The notes under the pieces: model-generated
The model's input: only the letters and a program-made list of their open reading frames with translations
Database searches by the model: none
What the model was told of the DNA's origin: nothing
Position numbers and translations under genes: made by a program
Source of the DNA: Bacteroidales bacterium
Lineage (GTDB): Bacteria; Bacteroidota; Bacteroidia; Bacteroidales; UBA932
Reading direction: 5' to 3'
NCBI GenBank assembly: GCA_017438265.1
Contig: JAFRVZ010000032.1
Coordinates: forward strand, 1-63,026
DNA length: 63,026 bases
In this document: positions 26,670-35,143 of the stretch, one piece after another
How positions within the stretch are numbered: the stretch's first letter is position 1
Layout: each line of letters opens with the position of its first letter

Positions 26670-26740
26670 TTGAGGTACCAGGATTCGAACCTGGGCAGAC
26701 AGAACCAAAATCTGTAGTGCTACCATTACACCATACCTCA
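26670..26740 (-). tRNA. tRNA-Gln (anticodon TTG)
   Basis: On the minus strand the acceptor stem TGAGGTA pairs with TACCTCA, the T arm is CCAGG-TTCGAAT-CCTGG, and the anticodon stem CAGA/TCTG holds the loop TTTTGGT with anticodon TTG. The discriminator base is A and CCA is not encoded. Its promoter is the TATATTTG box at 26758-26751. Confidence 0.93.
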
Positions 26741-26750
26741 ATTCCGGGCG

Positions 26751-26758
26751 CAAATATA
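26751..26758 (-). promoter_or_regulatory. -7 box of the tRNA-Gln promoter
   Basis: The minus strand reads TATATTTG, ten bases before the mature tRNA 5' end. A full consensus match at this spacing makes it a likely promoter. Confidence 0.6.
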
Positions 26759-26779
26759 CAGTTTTTTTTTGATTCAGGG

Positions 26780-27178
26780 CTACTTGGGGGCGGTGATGGC
26801 GGCGTAGAGCTGCGGGAAGCGGTCCCGGAAGACGACGGGGCGGCCGGCTTCGAGGAAGCAGTGGGTGCTGACGGCGGTGCAGACGACTTTGCCGCCGACG
26901 CGCATCGTGTAGGCGAAGCTGATCTTGAGGTCGCTCATCCCGTCCACGGCCACTTCGATTTCGATCACGTCCTTGAAGGTCGTGGTCCGCTTGTAGTTGC
27001 AGCTGAGGGCGACGACGGGGGAGACGATCCCTTCTGCCTCCATCCGCTCGAAACCGTAGCCGAGTTGGTCCATCCAGTCGACGCGGGCTTCTTCCATGAA
27101 ACGGATGTAGTTCGAGTGGTGGGTCACACCCATCCGGTCGCATTCGTAGTACTTGACTTCGTGCTGGTAAGGTTTCAT
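26780..27178 (-). CDS. Hot-dog fold acyl-CoA thioesterase (YbgC/4HBT type)
   Basis: The 132-residue protein has the 4HBT signature: YECDRMGVTHHSNYIRFMEE followed by ARVDWMDQLGY, with the catalytic Asp near the start. It should hydrolyse acyl-CoA or acyl-ACP thioesters in the cytoplasm. It lies 17 bp after tadA on the same strand. The substrate cannot be told from sequence. Confidence 0.88.
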   Translation of the reverse strand: MKPYQHEVKYYECDRMGVTHHSNYIRFMEEARVDWMDQLGYGFERMEAEGIVSPVVALSCNYKRTTTFKDVIEIEVAVDGMSDLKISFAYTMRVGGKVVCTAVSTHCFLEAGRPVVFRDRFPQLYAAITAPK

Positions 27179-27195
27179 TTTCTAAAGAAATGTTT

Positions 27196-27633
27196 CTATT
27201 TCCTGCGTTCCTGGAAGAAGGCGGTCAGCAGGTCGAGGGATTCTTCGTCGAGGATGCCGGAGACGACTTCGGTCTTGGGGTGGAGCAGGGAAGGGGTGAA
27301 GCGGGCGTAGCCGCGGCGGGGGTCGGAGGCGCCGTAGACGAGGCGGCCGAGCTGGGCCCAGGCGAGCGCGGCGGCGCACATCGGGCACGGCTCCAGCGTC
27401 ACGTACAGGGCGCAGTCCGAGAGGTATTTTCCGCCGAGGGCCTCGGTCGCCGCGGTCAGGGCGATCATCTCGGCGTGGGCCGTCGGGTCAGCCAGGCGCT
27501 CGGTCATGTTGTGGCCGCGGGCGATGACGCGGCCGCGGGCGACGACGACCGCGCCGACGGGCACTTCGCCCTCGTCCGCCGCGATCCGCGCTTCCGCGAG
27601 CGCTTCCCGCATGAATTTCTCATCATTTTCCAT
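27196..27633 (-). CDS. tadA: tRNA-specific adenosine deaminase / nucleoside deaminase
   Basis: The 145-residue zinc deaminase has the motif PTAHAEMIALTAA with the catalytic Glu and PCPMCAAALAWAQ with the two Cys ligands. It ends in FFQERRK, as TadA proteins do. TadA converts A34 to inosine in tRNA-Arg. Guanine deaminase-like members look similar, so the tRNA role is likely rather than certain. Confidence 0.9.
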   Translation of the reverse strand: MENDEKFMREALAEARIAADEGEVPVGAVVVARGRVIARGHNMTERLADPTAHAEMIALTAATEALGGKYLSDCALYVTLEPCPMCAAALAWAQLGRLVYGASDPRRGYARFTPSLLHPKTEVVSGILDEESLDLLTAFFQERRK

Positions 27634-27663
27634 GCCTTCAAAGGTAGGGATACTGTTCGGTAT

Positions 27664-27686
27664 ATCAAAAAAGATTGATAACTTTA
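27664..27686 (+). promoter_or_regulatory. Promoter element of the epimerase-GH130 operon
   Basis: ATCAAAAAAGATT is followed after two bases by TAACTTTA, a near match to TAnnTTTG. The same 13-mer stands directly before the -7 box of the susC promoter at 31422-31434. A possible TTCG stands at the -33 position. The ATG is 32 bases downstream. Confidence 0.55.
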
Positions 27687-27718
27687 TCCGATTGGATTTC
27701 TAACAAACCAGTTGTACC

Positions 27719-28981
27719 ATGCGTCGTTTTATCCTGTTTGCCCTCCTGCTGTCCCTGCTGCTTCCGGCGGGGATGCGGGCCCAGGCGCCCCAGGGGGGCC
27801 GCGAGCGCCCGGACATGCGCCTCCGCGCCCTGCGCGCCGAATTCGAGAATGAACTGACCGGCAACATCCTCCCGTTCTGGATCGAGTACGCCGTCGATCC
27901 GTCCGGCGGCTTCTACGGGGCCGTCGAGGCCGACGGAACGCCCGTCCGGCGCGAGCCGAAGGGGTCGGTCCTGAACGCCCGGATCCTCTGGTCCTTCTCC
28001 GTCGCCTACCGGCGTTACGGCCTCGGCGGCTATAAGAAGGTCGCCGACCGCGCGGCGGACTACATCCTCCGCCATTTCATCGACCCGCGCTACGGCGGCG
28101 TCTACTGGTCCGTCGATGCGGACGGGGCGATGTTGGACGGCAGCAAGCACACCGACGCCCAGACCTATACCATCTACGCGCTCGCCGAGCACTACGCCGC
28201 GACCGGCAACGCGGAGAGCCTGGAAGCGGCGAAAACCCTCTTCCATGACCTCCAGGCCCACGTCCACGACGCCGAAAAAGGCGGCTGGACCGACCTTTTC
28301 GCCCGCGACTGGAGCCTGCCCGCCGAGAACCGGGGCGCCGGCCGCCGCACGGCGAACACCTATATCCATATCGTCGAGGCCTGCACCAGCCTCTACCGGG
28401 TCTGGCCCGACGCGGAGGTCCGCGCCGCCCTCGAAGAGCTCGTCGATACCTTCAACAACCGTTTCTACGATCCTGAGACCCGCCACTACGTCAACTACTG
28501 CGACGCCGACTGGAAGCCGGTCGCGGCCTCCCAGGGCTTCGGCCTCGACATCGAGGCCTCCTGGCTGGCCGGCGAGGGCGCGAAGGCCCTCGGCGACGCC
28601 GCCCGCCTCGCCCGCGCGAACGAGGTCTCCCTCGCCGTGCTCGGCAGCGCCCTCGCGGAGGGCCTGACCGCGGACGGCGCGATGAAGACCAGCCACAGCG
28701 CCCGCGGCTTCAGCTCCGGCTACGAGTGGTGGCCCCAGTGTGAAGCCATCATCGGCTGCACGAACGCCTGGCAGCTGACCGGCGAGGAGAAGTACCTCGA
28801 CGCGGCCCGCGGCCTCTGGGAGTACGTCAAGGCCCATTTCGTGGATCCTGCCGCCGGCGGCTGGTTCAAGACCGTCCGCGACGACGGGACCCCGACCGGC
28901 GCGCCGAAAATCAGTCAGTGGAACTGCCCCTACCACAACACCCGCCTCTGTTATGAAATGATAACCCGTCTTACCCGATAA
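27719..28981 (+). CDS. Exported AGE-family epimerase-like protein lacking two conserved His
   Basis: The 420-residue protein has a signal peptide (RRFILFALLLSLLLPAGMRAQ) and the alpha/alpha-barrel of N-acylglucosamine/cellobiose 2-epimerases: LNARILWSFSVAYR, HTDAQTYTIYALAEHY, YEWWPQCEAIIG and WNCPYHNTRLCYE. In its neighbour and in known cellobiose/mannobiose epimerases two further sites read NTHxH and GHDIE. Here they are NTYIH (Tyr215) and GLDIE (Leu276). Loss of the GHDIE His, a proposed general acid/base, suggests altered or lost epimerase activity. It is the first gene of an operon with a second AGE gene (3 bp later) and GH130. Confidence 0.85.
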   Translation: MRRFILFALLLSLLLPAGMRAQAPQGGRERPDMRLRALRAEFENELTGNILPFWIEYAVDPSGGFYGAVEADGTPVRREPKGSVLNARILWSFSVAYRRYGLGGYKKVADRAADYILRHFIDPRYGGVYWSVDADGAMLDGSKHTDAQTYTIYALAEHYAATGNAESLEAAKTLFHDLQAHVHDAEKGGWTDLFARDWSLPAENRGAGRRTANTYIHIVEACTSLYRVWPDAEVRAALEELVDTFNNRFYDPETRHYVNYCDADWKPVAASQGFGLDIEASWLAGEGAKALGDAARLARANEVSLAVLGSALAEGLTADGAMKTSHSARGFSSGYEWWPQCEAIIGCTNAWQLTGEEKYLDAARGLWEYVKAHFVDPAAGGWFKTVRDDGTPTGAPKISQWNCPYHNTRLCYEMITRLTR

Positions 28982-28984
28982 CCC

Positions 28985-30244
28985 ATGAAAAGAACCCTGA
29001 TCCTCGTCCTGGCCCTCGCCGCCTGCCTCGTTCTGACCGGCTCCTGCAAGTCCGCCCAGAAGAAAATGGCCGAACAGCTCAAATCCGAAATCGTCGACGA
29101 CCTGGAGAACAACCTCCTGCCCTGGTGGATGGAGAACGTTCCCGACGACGCCGACGGATTCTGGGGGGAAGTCCGCTGCGACGGTACGCCCGTGATGGAG
29201 GCGGACCGCGCCGGCATCCTGAACGCCCGCATCCTCTGGACCTTCTCCAGCGCCTACCGCGTGCTCGGGAAGACGGAATACAAGGCCCTCGCCGACCGCG
29301 CCGCGAAATACTACCGCGCCCATTTCATCGACCCGGAGTACGGCGGCTCCTTCTACCAGCTGACCCCCGACGGCGAACCTTCCCAGACCCAGAAGTCGAC
29401 CTACTGCATCGCCTTCGGCATCTACGCCCTCTCGGAGCACTACCGCGCGACCGGCGACCAGGCGAGCCTGGAAGCGGCCGTGGGCCTGTTCCGCGACTTC
29501 GAAGCCCACATCTATGACGCCGCGCAGGGCGGCGGCTACATCGAGGGCTTCACCCGCGACTGGCAGCTTCCCACGCCGCGCCCGGGCCGCCCTGCCGTGA
29601 CCAAGACGATGAACACCCACATCCACGTGATGGAAGGCCTGACCAACCTCTACCGCGTCTGGCCCGATCCGGTCCTGCGCGACCGCCTCTTCGAACTGGT
29701 CGAAATCCTCCAGACCCACCTCTACAACGCCGAGACCCACCACCTGATCCTCTACTGCGACCGCGACTGGAACAGCTTCAACAACGCCGATTCCTACGGC
29801 CATGACATCGAGACCTCCTGGCTCCTCTGCGAGACCGCCGAGGTCCTCGGCGACAAGGCCCTGATCGAGAAGATTCGCAAACAGGCCGTCGACATGTGCT
29901 CGACCGCCCTCGACGAAGGCCTCCGCCCCGACAACGCGATGATGTACGAGAAGCGCGGCGACGGCAGCTACCAGTCCTTCGCGGCCTGGTGGTGCCAGAA
30001 CGAGACCGTCGTCGGCTGCATCAACGCCTGGCAGATCACCGGCGACGACCGCTACCTCGAGCAGGCCGTGAAGACCTGGGGCTTCATCAAGGAGTACCTG
30101 ATCGACCGCGAGAACGGCGGCTGGTTCTGCAACCTCAACGAGGACAACACCCCCAAGCTCCAGGAAATGAAAGCCAGCACCTGGAACTGCCCCTACCACA
30201 ACAGCCGCATGGGCTATGAGATTATCGCAAGACTCTCCAAATAA
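28985..30244 (+). CDS. Exported lipoprotein AGE-family 2-epimerase (cellobiose/mannobiose type)
   Basis: The 419-residue protein has a lipoprotein signal (LALAACLVLTGSCKS). It shows the full set of family residues: Arg in LNARILWTFSSAYR, NTHIH (His212), YGHDIETSWLL (His273), AWWCQNETVVGC and WNCPYHNSRMGYE. Enzymes of this group convert the reducing-end glucose or mannose of beta-1,4 disaccharides. Next to GH130_1, the expected reaction is mannobiose to mannosyl-glucose. It would act in the periplasm or at a membrane surface, before import. It lies between the divergent AGE paralog and the GH130 gene, 7 bp before the latter. Confidence 0.88.
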   Translation: MKRTLILVLALAACLVLTGSCKSAQKKMAEQLKSEIVDDLENNLLPWWMENVPDDADGFWGEVRCDGTPVMEADRAGILNARILWTFSSAYRVLGKTEYKALADRAAKYYRAHFIDPEYGGSFYQLTPDGEPSQTQKSTYCIAFGIYALSEHYRATGDQASLEAAVGLFRDFEAHIYDAAQGGGYIEGFTRDWQLPTPRPGRPAVTKTMNTHIHVMEGLTNLYRVWPDPVLRDRLFELVEILQTHLYNAETHHLILYCDRDWNSFNNADSYGHDIETSWLLCETAEVLGDKALIEKIRKQAVDMCSTALDEGLRPDNAMMYEKRGDGSYQSFAAWWCQNETVVGCINAWQITGDDRYLEQAVKTWGFIKEYLIDRENGGWFCNLNEDNTPKLQEMKASTWNCPYHNSRMGYEIIARLSK

Positions 30245-30251
30245 GACCGCC

Positions 30252-31409
30252 ATGGATTTCCAGGAAAAACTCAAGGTCCTGCGGAAGGACCACGAAGCGC
30301 TCCTGAGGAAGCGCAACGCCGCCATTTACGTCAACGGCGTCTATGAAAGATACGAGAACCCCGTCCTGACCGCGGCCCACGCGCCCCTCTTCTGGCGCTA
30401 TGACCTCGATCCGGAGACGAACCCCTTCCTCGAGGAACGCTTCGGCATCCACGCCGCCTTCAACAGCGGCGCGATCAAGTGGGGCGACAAATACCTCCTC
30501 TGCGTGCGCGTCGAAGGCGCGGACCGCAAGTCCTTTTTCGCGATGGCTGAAAGCCCGAACGGGGTCGACAATTTCCGCTTCTGGGACCGCCCCGTCACGA
30601 TGCCCGAGTGGGGCGAGCCCGCGACGAACGTCTATGACATGCGCCTGACCGCCCACGAGGACGGCTGGATCTACGGCATCTTCTGCGTCGAGCGCAAGGA
30701 CCATGACGCGGAGGGCGACCTCTCCGCCGCGACCGCCGCGGCCGGCATCGCCCGCACGAAGGACTTCCTTACCTGGGAGCGCCTCCCGGACCTGAAGTCC
30801 GCCTCGCAGCAGCGCAACGTCTGCCTCCATCCGGAGTTTGTGGACGGCAAATATGCCCTCTACACGCGTCCCCAGGATGGTTTCATCGACGCTGGCAGCG
30901 GCGGCGGCATCGGCTGGGCCCTGATCGACGACATCACCGCCGCCGTGGTGAAGGACGAGAAGATCATCAATGCCCGCCACTACCACACCATCACGGAAGT
31001 GAAGAACGGCGAAGGCCCCGCACCGATCAAGACCCCGCAGGGCTGGCTCCACCTCGCCCACGGCGTCCGCGGCTGCGCGAGCGGCCTGCGCTATGTCCTA
31101 TATTTATATATGACCGCGCTCGACGACCCGACCCGCGTCATCGCCGCCCCGGCGGGCTTCTTCATCGCCCCGGAAGGGGAGGAGTACATCGGCGACGTGA
31201 TGAACGTGACCTTCTCCAACGGCTGGATCGCCGACCCGGACGGCCGCGTCTTCATCTACTACGCCTCCTCCGATACGCGGATGCACGTCGCGACCTCCAG
31301 CGTGGAGCGCCTCGTCGATTACTGCCTCCATACGGAGCCCGACGGCTTCGCGACGGCCGATTCCGTCCGGAGGCTGAATCGGCTTATCGACAAGAATCTC
31401 GGGCGCTAA
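30252..31409 (+). CDS. GH130 4-O-beta-D-mannosyl-D-glucose phosphorylase
   Basis: The 385-residue protein has the five-bladed propeller of GH130, subfamily 1 type: FGIHAAFNSGAIKW, CVRVEGADRKSFFAMAES, TNVYDMRLTAHEDGW with the proposed catalytic Asp, QRNVCLHPEFVDGKYALYTR and WLHLAHGVRG. It should phosphorolyse Man-beta-1,4-Glc to mannose 1-phosphate and glucose. No signal peptide is seen, so it is cytosolic. The ATG at 30252 is chosen because the family begins there. With the upstream epimerase it makes the core of the known Bacteroides mannobiose pathway. Confidence 0.92.
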   Translation: MDFQEKLKVLRKDHEALLRKRNAAIYVNGVYERYENPVLTAAHAPLFWRYDLDPETNPFLEERFGIHAAFNSGAIKWGDKYLLCVRVEGADRKSFFAMAESPNGVDNFRFWDRPVTMPEWGEPATNVYDMRLTAHEDGWIYGIFCVERKDHDAEGDLSAATAAAGIARTKDFLTWERLPDLKSASQQRNVCLHPEFVDGKYALYTRPQDGFIDAGSGGGIGWALIDDITAAVVKDEKIINARHYHTITEVKNGEGPAPIKTPQGWLHLAHGVRGCASGLRYVLYLYMTALDDPTRVIAAPAGFFIAPEGEEYIGDVMNVTFSNGWIADPDGRVFIYYASSDTRMHVATSSVERLVDYCLHTEPDGFATADSVRRLNRLIDKNLGR

Positions 31410-31411
31410 AA

Positions 31412-31443
31412 TTTGCGGAAAATCAAAAAAGATTCTACCTTTA
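31412..31443 (+). promoter_or_regulatory. Promoter of the susC-susD operon
   Basis: TTTG at 31412-31415 and TACCTTTA at 31436-31443 are 20 bases apart. The spacer contains ATCAAAAAAGATT, shared with the epimerase promoter. The leader to the ATG at 31515 is about 65 bases. Confidence 0.75.
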
Positions 31444-31514
31444 GCGGTTATTTTTATAACAAGTGAAAGAAAAACTTTTGGTACAACTCTAATCATTAAC
31501 CTAAAAAACGTAGC

Positions 31515-34500
31515 ATGAAAGGTAAACTGATTGCTTCTCTGGCGTTTCTCCTGCTCGGCGTAGCCGCGCTGGCACAGACTGTCCGGATCTCCGGTACGGT
31601 CGTCGATGCCGTCGGCCCCGTCATCGGAGCGAGCGTCATTGAAAGCGGCACCAACAACGGTGCGATTACCGATCTTGACGGTAATTTCGTCCTGAACGTC
31701 CGTCCGGGCGCGACGATCGAGATTTCCTCCATCGGTTACAAGACGCAGGTCATCCCTGTCGGCACCCGCACGACCTTCAACGTGACGCTCGAAGACGATA
31801 CGGAACTCCTCGAGGAGGTCGTGGTCGTCGGTTACGGCGTCCAGAAGAAGAAGCTCGTGACCGGTTCGACCGTCCAGGTCAAGGGTGACGACCTCGTCAA
31901 GATCAACTCCACGAGCGCCCTCGGCGCGATGCAGGCTTCCTCCCCGGGTGTCAGCATCATGAACGCCTCCGGCCAGCCGGGTGACGGCTACAACGTCAAC
32001 ATCCGCGGTATGGGTACGATTGGCTCCTATGCGCCGCTCTACGTCATCGACGGTGTCACCGGCGGAGACATCAACTCCCTGAACCCGTCCGACATCGAGA
32101 GCATCGACGTCCTGAAGGACGCGGCCTCCGCCGCCATCTACGGCGCCCGCGGTGCGAACGGCGTCATCCTCATCACGACCAAGCAGGCCAAGGAAGGCAG
32201 CTACACCGTGACCTACGACGGATACTACGGTATCCAGAACGTCCAGCGGATGACCGAGCCCCTGAACGCCCAGCAGTACATGGACATCCAGGACCAGATC
32301 AACTTCAACATGGGCCGTCCGCTGACCGACTGGGCTTCGATCCTGAGCCCGTCCCTCTACAACAGCATCAAGGACGGTTCCTTCAAGGGTACGAACTGGC
32401 TCGACGAGATCCGCAACCCCAACGCCCCGACCCAGAACCATGCGGTCAACGTCATCGGAGGTTCTGACATCTCCAAGTTCTCCCTCGGTCTGAGCTACAC
32501 CGGCCAGGAAGGTATCTTCGGCAAGCCGGCCGCTTCCAAGTACGAGCGTGTCACCGTCCGTCTGAATTCCGACCACGTGATCTGGAGCAAGGACGGACTG
32601 GACATCATCACGGTCGGTGAGAACCTGACCTTCGTCCAGACCAAGCAGAATACGGTCGGTACCGGCGACATGTACTGGAACGACATCTACAACGGCCTTT
32701 CCGGCAATCCGCTCGTCCCCGTCTACAATGCGGACGGCTCCTACACGGAGTACAACGACCTGAAGAACCTCGGCGTCTGGAACCTCGATCCGTATACGAG
32801 CAACCCGGTCGCCGGCCTGTACTACCGCCGCGGCCACAATGACAACCACGGTTACGCCCTGAACATGTCCGGCAACATCCGCGTCCAGCCCGTCAAGGGC
32901 CTGACCTGGAAGAGCCAGTTCAATTACCGGATGAACTCCGGCAGCTACCGCGGCTATACGCTGGCCTTCAAGCTGACGGACTACGACAAGAGTGACAACG
33001 ACATCGTCAGCCAGTCCGGCTGGGCCGGCTGGAGCTGGTCCTGGGAGAACACCGTCAACTGGCTGTTCAACGCCGGTCAGAACCACTTCGACGTCATGGT
33101 CGGTTCGACCCTCGAGCACAGCGGTTTCGGCGAGAGCGTCAATGCCCAGAACAGCGGCGTCCTCTGGCCGAACCAGTGGAAGTACGCCTATGTCGGCAAC
33201 ACGTCCGGCGATCCTTCCAAGGATGACATGGGCGGTTCGACCTGGGGCGACAGCGGCCTGGCTTCCTTCTTCGGCCGTATCAACTACGACTACGCCGAGA
33301 AGTACATGCTGACCCTGATCCTCCGCCGGGACGGTTCCTCGAACTTCATGCGCGGCCACCGCTGGGGTACCTTCCCTTCGGTTTCCGCCGGTTGGGTCAT
33401 CTCCAACGAAGACTGGTGGAACGTCGGCGCCATCGACTTCTTCAAGCTGCGCGGCAGCTGGGGCCAGAACGGTAACTGCGCCATCGACAACTTCCAGTAC
33501 CTCGCGACGGTCGCCGTCGGCGAGCCTACGGGCGGTTATTCCTTCTATACCGGTCCTACCTCGACGAACTCCGGTACCGGTTCCTTCGCCAACAAGCTGG
33601 CGAACCCGGACGTGACCTGGGAGACCTCCCAGCAGCTCGACCTCGGCTTTGACGCCCGTTTCTTCCGCAACCGGCTGAACGTCGTGTTCGACTGGTACCA
33701 GAAAGACACCCGCGACTGGCTCGTGAACGCCCCGGTGATGGGCCACTACGGCCTGGATGCCCCGTACATCAACGGCGGTGACGTCCGCAACACCGGTTAC
33801 GAGATCGCCTTCAACTGGAGCGACGCCCGCAGCAAGGACTTCTCCTACAGCTTCGGCGTGAACGCCGCATACAACAAGAACATCGTTACCCGCATCGCGA
33901 ACGAAGAGGGCATCTTCCACGGTCCCGGCTCCGTCGTCCAGGGTATCGACGAACTCTTCCGCGCCCAGGTCGGCTACCCGATCGGCTACTTCTGGACCTA
34001 CGACACCGACGGTGTCTTCCAGAACCAGGCCGAGATCGACGCCTGGAAGGCCCAGGGCCTCGGCACCATCGTCGAGAACGTCGTTCCCGGCGACTTGAAG
34101 TTCGTCGACCGGAACCGTGACGGCAAGATCGACAGCAGCGACAAGACCATGACCGGCAACCCGAACCCGGACTGGAACGTCGGCCTGAACTTCTCCGTCT
34201 ACTTCAAGGGCTTCGACCTCGGTGTCAGCGGCTACGGCATGTTCGGCCACCAGGTTTTCCGTTCCTACCGCCGCTACTCCGACAGCCAGTATAACAACTA
34301 TACGACCGAGGTGTACAAGTACTGGCACGGCGAAGGTACCTCCAACAGGTACCCGCGCCTCGTCGCCGGAACGAACTACAACTTCATGAACAACTCGAAC
34401 ATCTTCATCGAGAACGCCGACTTCTTCCGCATCCAGACCGCCACGCTCGGTTACGATCTCAAGCGCGCCTGGAAGAAGGCTCCGTTCGGCCAGTTCCGCA

Positions 34501-35126
34501 TCTATGTCCAGGCCCAGAACCCGTTCGTCTTCACCAAGTACATGGGTCTCGATCCTGAGGTCGGTTCCTCCGCCGGTTTCGCCGGCTGGGCCAAGGGCAT
34601 CGACCTGGGCTTCTATCCGCAGGCCCGGACGTATATCGCCGGCGTGAACATCACGTTCAACGGCAGCAACCGCAAGACGACCGACGCTGCAGCCCCGGCG
34701 AACTACAACATCCCTGAGCGCATCGTCGAGAAACTCGTCGAGCGTGTCAAGGAAGTTCCCGTGGAAGTGATCAAGGAAGTCAAGGTTCCCGCCTCCACCT
34801 TCGTCGGTCCTTACACCGATGACCTCTACTTCGTGCTTGGCAAGGCGGAGATCCGTCCGGACGAGGCCTTCAAGCTGGGCCAGATCGCCCAGATCCTGAA
34901 GGACAACCCGGATGCGAAGATCACCGTGACCGGTTACGCCGACAGCGGCACCGGCACCGCCTCCATCAACCAGACGCTCTCCGAGCAGCGTGCCCAGACC
35001 GTCATTGACATGCTCAAGAAGGCCGGCATCGCCGCTTCCCGCATCATCAGCGCAGCCGCCGGCGGCGACCGGGACGCTTCCCGCAGCCCCGAGTCCAACC
35101 GCGTTGCTGTCTGTATCGTTAAATAA
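31515..35126 (+). CDS. susC: SusC/RagA TonB-dependent receptor fused to a C-terminal OmpA domain
   Basis: The 1203-residue outer membrane transporter has a signal peptide (to ALAQ) and a CarboxypepD_reg-like domain (ISGTVVDAVGPVIGASVIES). The TonB box region follows (EEVVVVGYGVQ), then the plug (PLYVIDGVTGGDINSLNPSD, GARGANGVILITTK) and the barrel to about residue 1060. Unlike normal SusC, a charged linker (residues about 1065-1093, IVEKLVERVKEVPVEVIKEV) and an OmpA-like peptidoglycan-binding domain follow (TVTGYADSGTGTASINQTLS, then EQRAQTVIDML). The conserved Asp and Arg of the OmpA site are present. It should import oligosaccharides with SusD and may also be anchored to the cell wall. It is the first gene of a three-gene operon. 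Confidence 0.95.
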   Translation: MKGKLIASLAFLLLGVAALAQTVRISGTVVDAVGPVIGASVIESGTNNGAITDLDGNFVLNVRPGATIEISSIGYKTQVIPVGTRTTFNVTLEDDTELLEEVVVVGYGVQKKKLVTGSTVQVKGDDLVKINSTSALGAMQASSPGVSIMNASGQPGDGYNVNIRGMGTIGSYAPLYVIDGVTGGDINSLNPSDIESIDVLKDAASAAIYGARGANGVILITTKQAKEGSYTVTYDGYYGIQNVQRMTEPLNAQQYMDIQDQINFNMGRPLTDWASILSPSLYNSIKDGSFKGTNWLDEIRNPNAPTQNHAVNVIGGSDISKFSLGLSYTGQEGIFGKPAASKYERVTVRLNSDHVIWSKDGLDIITVGENLTFVQTKQNTVGTGDMYWNDIYNGLSGNPLVPVYNADGSYTEYNDLKNLGVWNLDPYTSNPVAGLYYRRGHNDNHGYALNMSGNIRVQPVKGLTWKSQFNYRMNSGSYRGYTLAFKLTDYDKSDNDIVSQSGWAGWSWSWENTVNWLFNAGQNHFDVMVGSTLEHSGFGESVNAQNSGVLWPNQWKYAYVGNTSGDPSKDDMGGSTWGDSGLASFFGRINYDYAEKYMLTLILRRDGSSNFMRGHRWGTFPSVSAGWVISNEDWWNVGAIDFFKLRGSWGQNGNCAIDNFQYLATVAVGEPTGGYSFYTGPTSTNSGTGSFANKLANPDVTWETSQQLDLGFDARFFRNRLNVVFDWYQKDTRDWLVNAPVMGHYGLDAPYINGGDVRNTGYEIAFNWSDARSKDFSYSFGVNAAYNKNIVTRIANEEGIFHGPGSVVQGIDELFRAQVGYPIGYFWTYDTDGVFQNQAEIDAWKAQGLGTIVENVVPGDLKFVDRNRDGKIDSSDKTMTGNPNPDWNVGLNFSVYFKGFDLGVSGYGMFGHQVFRSYRRYSDSQYNNYTTEVYKYWHGEGTSNRYPRLVAGTNYNFMNNSNIFIENADFFRIQTATLGYDLKRAWKKAPFGQFRIYVQAQNPFVFTKYMGLDPEVGSSAGFAGWAKGIDLGFYPQARTYIAGVNITFNGSNRKTTDAAAPANYNIPERIVEKLVERVKEVPVEVIKEVKVPASTFVGPYTDDLYFVLGKAEIRPDEAFKLGQIAQILKDNPDAKITVTGYADSGTGTASINQTLSEQRAQTVIDMLKKAGIAASRIISAAAGGDRDASRSPESNRVAVCIVK

Positions 35127-35143
35127 TCAAGAATGAAAGCGTT

